NCBI GenBank assembly: GCA_905182445.1
Contig: CAJJBM010000007.1
Span: 1 to 41,057, forward strand
Direction of reading: 5' to 3'
Origin: Pelagibacteraceae bacterium AG-422-B15
GTDB taxonomy: Bacteria > Pseudomonadota > Alphaproteobacteria > Pelagibacterales > AG-422-B15
DNA length: 41,057 bases
Shown here: in pieces, positions 1-7,771 of the stretch
How positions within the stretch are numbered: position 1 is the first letter of the stretch
Layout of the letters: every line of letters begins with the position of its first letter
The notes under the pieces: generated by a model
What the model was told of the DNA's origin: nothing
Seen by the model: the letters and a program-made list of their open reading frames with translations, nothing else
Database searches by the model: none
Position numbers and translations under genes: made by a program

Positions 1-774
1 CCAGGACATGCTGATCTAACTTATTTTTTAAAGTACGGTATTCGTGATTATCGTGGTGGTGGCAGATCCTCTGCACGTGAGACTGCAAGTCGTGTTGCTG
101 CAGGTGCTGTAGCACGCAAAGTAATTAAACATATTCTTAAAAAAAATATAAAAATTAGAGGCGCTGTAATGCAAGTGGGTGCTTTGAGTATTAATCCAAG
201 AAACTTTAATTGGAGTACTGTCAGCTCTAATTCATTTTTTTGTCCAGATAAAAAGATCGTTTCTGTGTGGGAAGAGTATCTAGGACTTATTAGAAAAAAA
301 GGTTTATCTGTTGGTGCAACAATTCGAGTTAATGCCGAAGGTCTGCCTGCTGGAATTGGAGAACCTATTTATGGAAAGCTCGATACTGAACTTGCAGCTG
401 CAATGATGAGTATTAATGCTGTTAAGGGTGTTGAGATTGGTCTTGGAATGGAGGCCGCAAATATTACTGGTGATAAGAATTCCGATGAAATAAGAGCTAA
501 AGGTAAAAAAATTATATTTTCTTCAAATAATGCAGGTGGAATTTTAGGAGGCATTTCTACGAGCCAAGATATAGACGTATCACTTTCTGTTAAGCCTACT
601 TCCTCAATACTAAAACCTCAAAAAACTATTAATGATAAATTTAAAAACACCACAATATCAACAAAAGGTCGACATGATCCTTGTGTTGGCTTACGAGCAG
701 TTCCAATTGCTGAAGCAATGATGGCTTTAGTGCTTGCCGATCAATTAATGCGCAATCGTGCTCAGTGCGGTTAA
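1..774 (+). CDS. aroC: Chorismate synthase, 3' part (5' end outside window)
   Basis: Last enzyme of the shikimate pathway: it converts 5-enolpyruvylshikimate-3-phosphate to chorismate using reduced FMN. The reading frame is open from base 1, so the gene starts upstream; 257 residues are visible against about 360 in the family, so roughly the first 100 are missing. The visible part opens with PGHADLTY, followed by the family signature [17 protein letters not shown] and [10 protein letters not shown]. It ends with [16 protein letters not shown] and VLADQL, the usual C-terminal region. An internal ATG at 169 is not the start, because the signature lies before it. The stop overlaps the stop of the convergent ispA gene by 4 bases. 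Confidence 0.95.
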   Translation, partial: PGHADLTYFLKYGIRDYRGGGRSSARETASRVAAGAVARKVIKHILKKNIKIRGAVMQVGALSINPRNFNWSTVSSNSFFCPDKKIVSVWEEYLGLIRKKGLSVGATIRVNAEGLPAGIGEPIYGKLDTELAAAMMSINAVKGVEIGLGMEAANITGDKNSDEIRAKGKKIIFSSNNAGGILGGISTSQDIDVSLSVKPTSSILKPQKTINDKFKNTTISTKGRHDPCVGLRAVPIAEAMMALVLADQLMRNRAQCG

Positions 775-1589
775 ACTTTTAGATCCATTAAGTAATCTAT
801 TAAATTATTAACAGATAAATTTTTTATATTAGCTTCTTTTAATAATTTTAAAGTTTTTGTATGCAGTCTATCTCTATACTCTACTAAGTATTTTTTCTCT
901 TTAGCTGACATCTTTGGCTCATCATTAAAGTCATCACTAATTTGAAAAATTTCTCCAATATTCATTCCAACTATTTTAAGTAAATTTATTTTTTTATTAC
1001 TAATTTTTGCAGCTATCCCAACAGCCTCTGTACAATAGGACATTAACTTTCCAGTTTTTAACTTATTAATATGAATACGACCATTGAACGTATTTTTTTT
1101 ATTTGATAAATCTTCAAACTGACCTTGAAGTAAGCCACCCTCACCAGAAATTTCAGTGAGTGCTAAAATTAGTTTTGCTTTTGTATGGCTATCTAGTTTT
1201 ATATGAGAACTGGATAACATTTTATAAGAAAGAGTTAATAAGCCACAACCAGCAAGTATTGCCGTATATTCATTATATTTAAAGTGTGTTGTTTTTTTTC
1301 CTCGTCTATATTTATCATTATCCATTGCAGGAAGATCATCATGGACTAAAGAATAATTATGGAGCATTTCAACTGCAATCCCTATCTTAATAGAATTATT
1401 AGAACTAACTTTTAATGCATTAGCAAAAGTATGGATAAGAAAAGGGCGAAATCTTTTTCCGCCAGCTAAAATGGAGTAATTAATTGACTTATTTAATGTA
1501 TTTGTATTCTTGGGTAAAAAATTTTTTAAGTCTAAATTAAATTTTTTAATAAATTTACTTAACTCAATAACAGTTTGAGTATTAGACAT
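771..1589 (-). CDS. ispA: Polyprenyl (farnesyl/geranyl-type) diphosphate synthase
   Basis: Condenses isopentenyl diphosphate with allylic diphosphates to make short-chain isoprenoids. In 272 residues it has GGKRFRP (43-49), the first Asp-rich motif DDLPAMDND (84-92), [11 protein letters not shown] (about 151-161), KTGKL (178-182) and a second Asp-rich motif DDFND (219-223). The second motif is unusual: most IspA proteins have DDILD followed by a conserved GD, whereas here DDFND runs into [10 protein letters not shown]. The catalytic aspartates are kept. It follows xseB with a one-base TAATG overlap, the common xseB-ispA pairing. Product length (C10, C15 or C20) cannot be decided from sequence. 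Confidence 0.88.
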   Translation of the reverse strand: MSNTQTVIELSKFIKKFNLDLKNFLPKNTNTLNKSINYSILAGGKRFRPFLIHTFANALKVSSNNSIKIGIAVEMLHNYSLVHDDLPAMDNDKYRRGKKTTHFKYNEYTAILAGCGLLTLSYKMLSSSHIKLDSHTKAKLILALTEISGEGGLLQGQFEDLSNKKNTFNGRIHINKLKTGKLMSYCTEAVGIAAKISNKKINLLKIVGMNIGEIFQISDDFNDEPKMSAKEKKYLVEYRDRLHTKTLKLLKEANIKNLSVNNLIDYLMDLKV

Positions 1590-1828
1590 TATTCAATTTC
1601 TTTTTTTGAAATCTTACCATCCGTAGATACCTTAATTTCCTCAAGCTTCAAAACTGCATCATTTAATTTTTGTTGGCAATGAGTTTTAAGATGTGAGCCT
1701 CTAGTGTAAAATTCAATAGACTTTTCAAGATCAATAGATCCACTTTCAAGATTATCGACAATCTCTTCGAGTTCGGCTAAAGCTTTTTCAAAAGACAATT
1801 TTGTTATATCGTGTGGAATATCAACCAT
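1589..1828 (-). CDS. xseB: Exodeoxyribonuclease VII small subunit
   Basis: Small subunit of exonuclease VII, a cytoplasmic single-strand DNA nuclease; several copies bind the catalytic XseA subunit, which is not in the window. The protein has 79 residues, the usual size, with the family core FEKALAELEEIVDNLESGSIDLE followed by a second helix starting SIEFYTRGSHLKTHCQQKL and ending LNDAVLKLEEI. This is a pair of long amphipathic helices. The stop overlaps the ispA start by one base, so the two are probably translationally coupled. It lies 3 bases after the acyl-CoA dehydrogenase gene. Confidence 0.9.
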   Translation of the reverse strand: MVDIPHDITKLSFEKALAELEEIVDNLESGSIDLEKSIEFYTRGSHLKTHCQQKLNDAVLKLEEIKVSTDGKISKKEIE

Positions 1829-1831
1829 AAA

Positions 1832-3037
1832 CTATAAATATTTCTTAAATTCATTTCTTGCAATCGTACCCTTATGAACCTCATCTGGACCATCAGCTAA
1901 TCTTAAGGTCCTCATTCCGGCATATGCTGCAGCGAGTTTAAAGTCCTCAGTTACACCTGCTCCACCAAATGCTTGTATAGCATTATCAATAATTTCAAGC
2001 GCCATTAATGGTGCTGCCACTTTAATCATAGCAATCTCATTTTTGGCCACTTTATTTCCAACTGTATCCATCATGTGAGCAGCTTTAAGTGTTAAAAGTC
2101 TTGTCATCTCAATGTTGATGCGAGCGTCAGCTATTCTTTCTTGCCATATAGAATGTCTGAACAATTCTTTGCCAAAAGCTTTTCGAGTTAAAAGTCTTTT
2201 ACACATGATTTCTAGTACTGCTTCAGCAACACCTATTGCGCGCATACAATGATGTATTCGTCCGGGGCCAAGACGTCCTTGAGCAATTTCAAAGCCACGT
2301 CCTTCACCAAGTAACAAGTTCTCAGGTGGAACTCGAACATCTTTAAATTCTATTTCTGCGTGACCATGAGGTGCATCATCATAGCCGAACACGGGTAAAT
2401 GCCTTTTGATATTTATACCAGGTGTATCTGCATCAATTAGTATCATCGATTGTTGTTTATGTTTATTTTCATTATCTGGATCTGTCTTACCCATAAAGAT
2501 ATAAAATTTACAACGTGGGTCCATAGCACCAGAAGTCCACCACTTAGTTCCATTTATTACGTACTGGTTGCCTTCCATTTTAATCTCACTCTGAATATTA
2601 GTGGCATCAGACGATGCTACCGCAGGCTCAGTCATTGCAAATGCAGACCTAATAGTGCCATCCAACAATGGTTTTAAATATTTCTCTTTATGCTCGTCTG
2701 TACCATAGCGAACCAATACTTCCATATTGCCTGTATCGGGTGCGCTGCAATTAAATACTTCTGCTGACCAAATATTCCTACCCATAATTTCACACATAGG
2801 CGCGTACTCTTCATTGGTATATCCTGAGCCGTATTCACTTTCTGGTAAAAAAAGATTCCATAAGTCAGCTGATTTTGCTTTTTCTTTTAGCTCCTGAATT
2901 ATTGGAACTACTTGCCACCTATTATCACCAAAACCTTTAATCTGATTATAATAAGTTTCAGTATTTGGATTTATATGTTCATCCATAAATTTTTCTAAAC
3001 GTTCTGTTGTTTGCTTAGCTCTGTCAGAAATAGTCAT
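1832..3037 (-). CDS. Acyl-CoA dehydrogenase family protein (ACAD10/11-like)
   Basis: FAD-dependent oxidation of an acyl-CoA to the 2-enoyl-CoA. The 401 residues contain the N-terminal helical domain, the flavin/substrate signature [16 protein letters not shown] (about 133-148), WWTSGA in the middle beta domain, and the C-terminal helical domain with [24 protein letters not shown] and [12 protein letters not shown]. The C-terminal pattern and the long N-terminal region resemble the ACAD10/11 type (long or branched chain) rather than short-chain butyryl-CoA dehydrogenases. It sits between tadA and xseB with gaps of 2-3 bases, so it is in an operon with unrelated genes, and the context gives no substrate clue. 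Class confident, substrate unknown. Confidence 0.85.
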   Translation of the reverse strand: MTISDRAKQTTERLEKFMDEHINPNTETYYNQIKGFGDNRWQVVPIIQELKEKAKSADLWNLFLPESEYGSGYTNEEYAPMCEIMGRNIWSAEVFNCSAPDTGNMEVLVRYGTDEHKEKYLKPLLDGTIRSAFAMTEPAVASSDATNIQSEIKMEGNQYVINGTKWWTSGAMDPRCKFYIFMGKTDPDNENKHKQQSMILIDADTPGINIKRHLPVFGYDDAPHGHAEIEFKDVRVPPENLLLGEGRGFEIAQGRLGPGRIHHCMRAIGVAEAVLEIMCKRLLTRKAFGKELFRHSIWQERIADARINIEMTRLLTLKAAHMMDTVGNKVAKNEIAMIKVAAPLMALEIIDNAIQAFGGAGVTEDFKLAAAYAGMRTLRLADGPDEVHKGTIARNEFKKYL

Positions 3038-3039
3038 AT

Positions 3040-3495
3040 TTATCTTCGTTCCTTAAAAAAGTTAATTAGCAGTCTATTGCAGCTATCACTACAAATATTA
3101 TCATAAATTTCTGGCAAGTGATTTGTATTCTCTTTTTGAAAATAGTTAATATTACCGTTAATAGAACCGTATTTTAGATCATCTGCACCAAAGTACAATC
3201 TTCTTATTCTAGCTTGTGATATTGCTGCGGCACACATAATACAAGGCTCTAAAGTAACGTATAAGTCACAATCGATTAACCTACTACGTTCTAATTTTTT
3301 GCATGCATCTCTTATTACATTTATCTCAGCGTGTGCTGTGGGATCCATGTTTTTATTGGTTTTATTAAAGGATTTAGAAATAATTTGACTAGTCTTAGGG
3401 TTATAAATAATTGCACCAACTGGTACTTCTCCAATAGAACTAGCCTCTTCTGCACATTTAATGGCTTCGAGCATTATGTTTTGTGAATTTGTCAT
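3040..3495 (-). CDS. tadA: tRNA adenosine(34) deaminase
   Basis: Deaminates A34 of tRNA-Arg(ACG) to inosine so that CGN codons can be read. From the ATG at 3495 it has 151 residues with the zinc and catalytic motif HAE (55-57, in [11 protein letters not shown]) and PCIMC (84-88), the cytidine/deoxycytidylate-deaminase fold signature in the TadA arrangement ([11 protein letters not shown], then [11 protein letters not shown]). A TTG two codons upstream (3501) is another possible start; ATG is preferred because neither has a clear ribosome binding site. It is divergent from the pseudouridine synthase gene, 45 bases away, so both promoters must lie in that short gap. Confidence 0.9.
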   Translation of the reverse strand: MTNSQNIMLEAIKCAEEASSIGEVPVGAIIYNPKTSQIISKSFNKTNKNMDPTAHAEINVIRDACKKLERSRLIDCDLYVTLEPCIMCAAAISQARIRRLYFGADDLKYGSINGNINYFQKENTNHLPEIYDNICSDSCNRLLINFFKERR

Positions 3496-3540
3496 TATCA
3501 AAGAGTATATGCTATAAGCTAATTAAAATAACAATGAATT

Positions 3541-4254
3541 ATGAAAAATATAGATGTTTCAGAAAGAATCGCCAAGGTCATTGCAAGAGGATCTAAATAT
3601 TCACGCAGAGATGCAGAGAAACTTATCCTAGATGGCAGAGTTAAGATCGATGATCAAATTATTTTACAACCTAATATAAATGTAACTTCATCTAATAATA
3701 TTAAGCTTGATGATAAAAGTATCAATTTCAAACAAGAATTATTGCTTTATAAATATTACAAACCTAGAGGTGTTCTTGTTACCCATCATGACCCTGAAAA
3801 TAGAAAAACTATTTTTCATGATTTACCCAGGCAATTTGAAAAAATGATTTCAGTTGGGAGATTAGATTATGACTCTGAAGGACTTCTTTTACTAACAAAC
3901 AATGGTGATATAAAAAGAACAATGGAACTTCCAAATAATAATTGGAAAAGAACTTATCGCGCACGAGTTCATGGTAGAATTCAAGATGATCTAGTTCAAA
4001 AATTAAGAAAAGGACTTAGAGTACATAAAATGCAATATAAGCCTATTATAGCTACTATTGATAGCTCATCTAATTCTTATACTTGGCTTACTATGACACT
4101 AACAGAGGGCAAAAATCGAGAAATAAGAAATATCTTTGAAGCCTTTGATATGGTTGTAACTCGTTTAATTAGAATATCCTACGGGCCCTATAAGCTTAAT
4201 AAGCTTAATAAAAGTGAAGTGGAAAAAATTAAGTATATAAGCATAGAAAAGTAA
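3541..4254 (+). CDS. rluB: rRNA pseudouridine synthase, RsuA/RluB family
   Basis: Isomerises a uridine in rRNA; the RluB type acts on 23S rRNA U2605 in E. coli. The 237 residues begin with an S4 RNA-binding domain (about 4-60, SERIAKVIARGSKYSRRDAE), then the catalytic domain with YYKPRGVLVT (about 72-81) and the active-site loop GRLDYDSEGLLLLTNNG, with catalytic Asp at 109. KNREIRNIFE near the C-terminus is also typical. The short form without a basic C-terminal tail could be RluB, RluE or RsuA; the S4 domain excludes RluE. It is followed 10 bases later by rsmD, so both are likely to be one RNA-modification operon. The rluB symbol is a best guess within the family. Confidence 0.85.
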   Translation: MKNIDVSERIAKVIARGSKYSRRDAEKLILDGRVKIDDQIILQPNINVTSSNNIKLDDKSINFKQELLLYKYYKPRGVLVTHHDPENRKTIFHDLPRQFEKMISVGRLDYDSEGLLLLTNNGDIKRTMELPNNNWKRTYRARVHGRIQDDLVQKLRKGLRVHKMQYKPIIATIDSSSNSYTWLTMTLTEGKNREIRNIFEAFDMVVTRLIRISYGPYKLNKLNKSEVEKIKYISIEK

Positions 4255-4264
4255 CGAGTGTCTA

Positions 4265-4840
4265 ATGAGAATAATTAGTGGCATAAAAAGAGGACATAAA
4301 TTAATAACGCCTCGAGGTAATGTTGCTAGACCAATGACTGATAAAAATCGAGAAACTATTTTTAATATAGTTCTTCATGGCAAAGAACTTGCAGATTGTG
4401 GATTTAATCTAGATAACTCAATAATATTAGACATGTTTGCAGGAACTGGTGCTTTTGCTTTTGAGGCAATCTCAAGGGGTGCCAAGGAAGCTATACTAGT
4501 CGAAAATAATCAGTATATGATTGATATAATATTTAAAAATGCCGAAAAATTAGAAATGAATTTAGAAGTTTCTCTTCTGGAAAAAGACGCAACCAGTATT
4601 TGGGCTGATGATATAGATAAAGACAAAGAAATTGATTTAATTTTTATTGACCCTCCTTATGAAAAAAAACTAGAATTTAAAGCAATAAAAAATATCTTAA
4701 AGAAGAAAATCTTAAAAAAGAATAAAATTATTATAGTGGAGCAGTATATTAAAGAGTCGCTTATTACATATGAAGGGCTTGAACTTATACGGACTAAGGA
4801 GCTTGGAATTACAAGATTTAGTTTTTTTAAAATAAAATAA
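4265..4840 (+). CDS. rsmD: 16S rRNA (guanine(966)-N(2))-methyltransferase
   Basis: Uses S-adenosylmethionine to methylate G966 of 16S rRNA during small-subunit assembly. The 191 residues start with the family-typical MRIISGIKRGHKL and RPMTDKNRETIFN, then the SAM-binding motif LDMFAGTGAFAFEAISRGA (about 55-73) and the catalytic DPPY (129-132). Its stop codon is directly followed by the stop codon of the convergent pgi gene with no base between them. It is probably co-transcribed with the preceding pseudouridine synthase. Confidence 0.92.
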   Translation: MRIISGIKRGHKLITPRGNVARPMTDKNRETIFNIVLHGKELADCGFNLDNSIILDMFAGTGAFAFEAISRGAKEAILVENNQYMIDIIFKNAEKLEMNLEVSLLEKDATSIWADDIDKDKEIDLIFIDPPYEKKLEFKAIKNILKKKILKKNKIIIVEQYIKESLITYEGLELIRTKELGITRFSFFKIK

Positions 4841-5947
4841 TTATTTTAAAAAATTTTTTTGTTTTTCAACTTCGTCTTGCCCAAAAGGATCTACACCACC
4901 AAGTTCAGCAAGAATTAAAACTTCCAATATAGAGCTAGCAAATATCTTACCAAGCAGCAGACTTATTTCTTCATCATTTTCTAATGAATGATTACAAATT
5001 TTTACAATAGGCAAACCTTCGGTTTCCAAAGTCTTTATCATTGCATCTTTATGATTTGTTAAGGTAATATCTATGAAATCGTTGCTTTCATTACTATTGA
5101 CCGCATAAATTTCAAAAAATTTATCATCTGGTCCATCTAAATATAGCTGCAGTAGACTATGTTGATCTTGTGTCATCATTGAAACTATCGGAAGATATCC
5201 AAATCCATTTTTTCCCAAACTTTCAGCAAATAATTGTTTCAGCCAATTACCTAGTTCATAAAGTTCATCTCCATAAAAAAGCATGATATTAATTTTTTTA
5301 CCATTTTTTATAAAATCAAACTTTTTCATAGCTGATTCTTCAGGTGAAAAATCTCCTGATGTATATTTGTCATTTATAAAACTATCTACGGACTGATTAA
5401 GTCCTTGAAAAAAATTTTCAATATTATCATGAAATAAGGAGATAGGAATTAGCCCAGTGTTAGAAAAAATAGAAAATCTTCCTCCTATATTAGGATCGTG
5501 TTCGATTATCTTAATTCCCAAATGTTCGGCAAGAGTGTAAAGGGGTGCTGTATTTTTTTCTGTAATTACTAAGAAATTTTTAGGAATATCTATCTTGTCT
5601 TTTAATTCTACCACCAGATAATCGAATAAAGTTAAAACTTCAGAGGTAGTACCTGATTTTGATATAAATATAAATCCTGTATTTATTGGTTCAATAAGCC
5701 TAAGAGTTCTTTTGATTTCCTTTGAATTAAGATGGTCAAAATAGAATATATTTTTTTTACTCAGCGCATTTGCAGCTGCCTTAGATCCTTGTGAAGAACC
5801 ACCAATTCCAATAATAATATAATTATCAAATACGAAATCCAGATTGTCTTTTTCTTTTTTATACTGACTCTTTAAGTAATCAATATTTAAAAAAGGATAT
5901 TTTTTTTCATTTAAGTTTGCTTTAATTATTTGTACTGCGCTAGTCAA
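4841..5947 (-). CDS. pgi: Glucose-6-phosphate isomerase, short form
   Basis: Interconverts glucose-6-phosphate and fructose-6-phosphate in the cytoplasm. SIS-fold signatures are clear: IIGIGGSSQGSKAAANAL near residue 46, FIFISKSGTTSEVLTLFDY near 97, DPNIGGRFSIFSNTGLIP near 151, and DQHSLLQLYLDGPDDKFF for the usual QH segment. It has 368 residues, whereas common Pgi proteins have 420-550, so the N-terminal and C-terminal extensions are trimmed. A bifunctional Pgi/transaldolase is excluded by length. It lies 2 bases after the SbmA/BacA-like gene. The active-site Gly-Gly-Arg segment and the SKSGTT loop are kept, so I expect it to be active. Confidence 0.87.
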   Translation of the reverse strand: MTSAVQIIKANLNEKKYPFLNIDYLKSQYKKEKDNLDFVFDNYIIIGIGGSSQGSKAAANALSKKNIFYFDHLNSKEIKRTLRLIEPINTGFIFISKSGTTSEVLTLFDYLVVELKDKIDIPKNFLVITEKNTAPLYTLAEHLGIKIIEHDPNIGGRFSIFSNTGLIPISLFHDNIENFFQGLNQSVDSFINDKYTSGDFSPEESAMKKFDFIKNGKKINIMLFYGDELYELGNWLKQLFAESLGKNGFGYLPIVSMMTQDQHSLLQLYLDGPDDKFFEIYAVNSNESNDFIDITLTNHKDAMIKTLETEGLPIVKICNHSLENDEEISLLLGKIFASSILEVLILAELGGVDPFGQDEVEKQKNFLK

Positions 5948-5949
5948 TG

Positions 5950-6939
5950 TTAAGCTCTTACTTCTTGATCTAAATTATCTATATTTTTTTCAAACTCTCT
6001 TAATCTTTTGTAAACACTAGCTAATTCGATCAATGTAGGCCACGAGTTAAATAAATATTGCATTGAAGCTTCAACTCTACCGAACGCTCTTACTAGCTGT
6101 TGCATTACTCCAAGAGTCATAACCCCAGCAACAATTGCAGGTGCAATTAGAATATATGCAGATAACACATTGGCTTGAAGATATGCTAGGCGACCAATAT
6201 TAAAATAAAAATAATTTAAATAGCTCTTAAAATGTATCAATCTCACTCCATCAAATAATTCATTTAAAGTTTTTGGCCTAATGCTGCCATCATCTTCAGC
6301 TATTACAAGAATTTTTCTGTATGCGGCTTCTTTTTTTTGTAAATCATACTCAATACCTACTAGTCTTAAAATCCAAGCTAGTAGAATCATAAAAAATGTT
6401 CCACCTACAGACCATATAAAGGCACCTGTAACTAGCCCATATTGCCAATCACCAAACCACAGAATGGGAAGGCCAATTGATATAGTCATTAATATTGGAA
6501 AAAATTCGAAGAGTACTAAAATTGCTTCAAAAAAACTTGTCCCTAAAGTTTCCATAATTCGACTAAATTTAATTGTATCTTCTTGTACACGTTGTGAAGC
6601 TCCTTCTATTTGTCGAGCTTTGTCAAATACACTGTGGTAATATTCAACCATACTTGCTCTCCATCTAAATAAGAAATGTGAAGTAAAGAAAGCTGAAAAA
6701 AGTGATAATACTATCCACATTGCTGCAAATTGAACGAATATAAAAAGGGAACTAAAATACTCATCTAATGTTACAGCGTTTGGAGTGCCTAGGGCTTTTT
6801 GTATTAAGTCATAAAACTCACCAAACCAGTAATTAATTTTTACATCAATTTGAACTTGTAGCCAGATAGAGGTAAGAATTATTATGGATCCTAAGTAAGC
6901 CCATAGAGCCCAGTACTTATTTATAAAAAATTTAAACAT
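5950..6939 (-). CDS. SbmA/BacA-like inner-membrane peptide transporter
   Basis: Integral membrane protein of the SbmA/BacA family, known to import peptide antibiotics, thiazoles and cobalamin-like compounds in a proton-dependent way and, in rhizobia, needed for symbiosis. The 329 residues contain several hydrophobic segments (about 12-28, 66-90, 133-160, 165-192 and 255-278) and the conserved EGASQRVQEDTIKFSRIMETLG (shown in part; about 113-134). The C-terminal part ends SWPTLIELASVYKRLREFE. SbmA of E. coli has about 406 residues, so this copy lacks part of the N-terminus. No ATP-binding domain is present, which separates it from the related ABC exporters. The nearest neighbours (pgi, a lipoprotein) give no functional clue. 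Confidence 0.8.
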   Translation of the reverse strand: MFKFFINKYWALWAYLGSIIILTSIWLQVQIDVKINYWFGEFYDLIQKALGTPNAVTLDEYFSSLFIFVQFAAMWIVLSLFSAFFTSHFLFRWRASMVEYYHSVFDKARQIEGASQRVQEDTIKFSRIMETLGTSFFEAILVLFEFFPILMTISIGLPILWFGDWQYGLVTGAFIWSVGGTFFMILLAWILRLVGIEYDLQKKEAAYRKILVIAEDDGSIRPKTLNELFDGVRLIHFKSYLNYFYFNIGRLAYLQANVLSAYILIAPAIVAGVMTLGVMQQLVRAFGRVEASMQYLFNSWPTLIELASVYKRLREFEKNIDNLDQEVRA

Positions 6940-6972
6940 ATAAATATTTAATCATAAAATTTATTTTATAAT

Positions 6973-7278
6973 TTATTCTGATGTACTATTTGAGTCAGTA
7001 GTAAGAATATCTAGTAATTCGCTATCAGTATCATCACTGATACTTTCCGCATTATTAGAATCTAAATTTAGGATTTCTTCTACAGCGGTATCTTCGCCTT
7101 CAATATTTTCTTGAATTAATACACTCTCACTGTCTGAAGGTGGCTTTAACTCAAAATTTGGAGGAATTTCCAAAGCTTTTTGCTCTAAAGACTTAATATC
7201 ACTAATAATATTATTACCACCACAAGAAGCAAGGAGGTATAAGATTAGAATTATTGAAAGTTTTTTTATCTTAATCAT
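6973..7278 (-). CDS. Small DUF3035-like lipoprotein
   Basis: A 101-residue exported lipoprotein: positively charged start MIKIKKL, hydrophobic stretch, then a lipobox LASC with the lipidated Cys at about 19. After it comes LEIPPNFELKPP, the motif of the alphaproteobacterial DUF3035 family, followed by an acidic, Ser/Asp-rich, probably disordered tail. Its start overlaps the end of lspA by 8 bases, and lspA encodes the signal peptidase that would mature it. In many alphaproteobacteria the same lspA-DUF3035 order occurs. The function of the family is not known to me. Confidence 0.75.
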   Translation of the reverse strand: MIKIKKLSIILILYLLASCGGNNIISDIKSLEQKALEIPPNFELKPPSDSESVLIQENIEGEDTAVEEILNLDSNNAESISDDTDSELLDILTTDSNSTSE

Positions 7279-7768
7279 TGTCTGTCAGTTTATTTCTAAT
7301 TTCAGCAAATATTAAAAGAATACAGCCTAATGAAATATATATATCAGCAATATTAAATACATACCAATGTAAATTCTGGAAGTTTAGATCAATAAAATCT
7401 ATGACTGCACCATATGCAATTCTATCTATCAAATTTCCTAACGCCCCACCAATTACAAGGCTAAATGCGAAAAAATAATACTTTTGGTTTAATTTGTTGG
7501 CATAGATTAGCAATATACAAATTACAGATGATATTATGCAAACATATAATATATTGAAGCTAAGCATGTTGCTTTGAAATGAGCCAAAGGCAAAACCCCT
7601 ATTCCAGACTATTACTATATTGAAATATTCATTAACTTTGTAAAGAAAGTCACTAATCAGTAATTCTGGATTTATATCAAAGTGTCTAATTAAATAATAT
7701 TTACTCAATTGATCTGTCGCAGCAAAAAATAAAATAAATAAATAAAAATATTTACGATGAATATTCAT
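7271..7768 (-). CDS. lspA: Lipoprotein signal peptidase (signal peptidase II)
   Basis: Inner-membrane aspartyl protease that cleaves prolipoproteins after diacylglyceryl transfer. The 165 residues have four predicted membrane segments. They also have VWNRGFAFGSF (54-64), the catalytic Asp pair in GGALGNLIDR (Asp115) and VFNIADIYISLG (Asp142), and DFIDL between them. Length matches the family (about 160-170). It lies 3 bases after ileS and overlaps the next lipoprotein gene by 8 bases; ribF-ileS-lspA is a very common proteobacterial order. Confidence 0.95.
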   Translation of the reverse strand: MNIHRKYFYLFILFFAATDQLSKYYLIRHFDINPELLISDFLYKVNEYFNIVIVWNRGFAFGSFQSNMLSFNILYVCIISSVICILLIYANKLNQKYYFFAFSLVIGGALGNLIDRIAYGAVIDFIDLNFQNLHWYVFNIADIYISLGCILLIFAEIRNKLTDND

Positions 7769-7771
7769 TGA

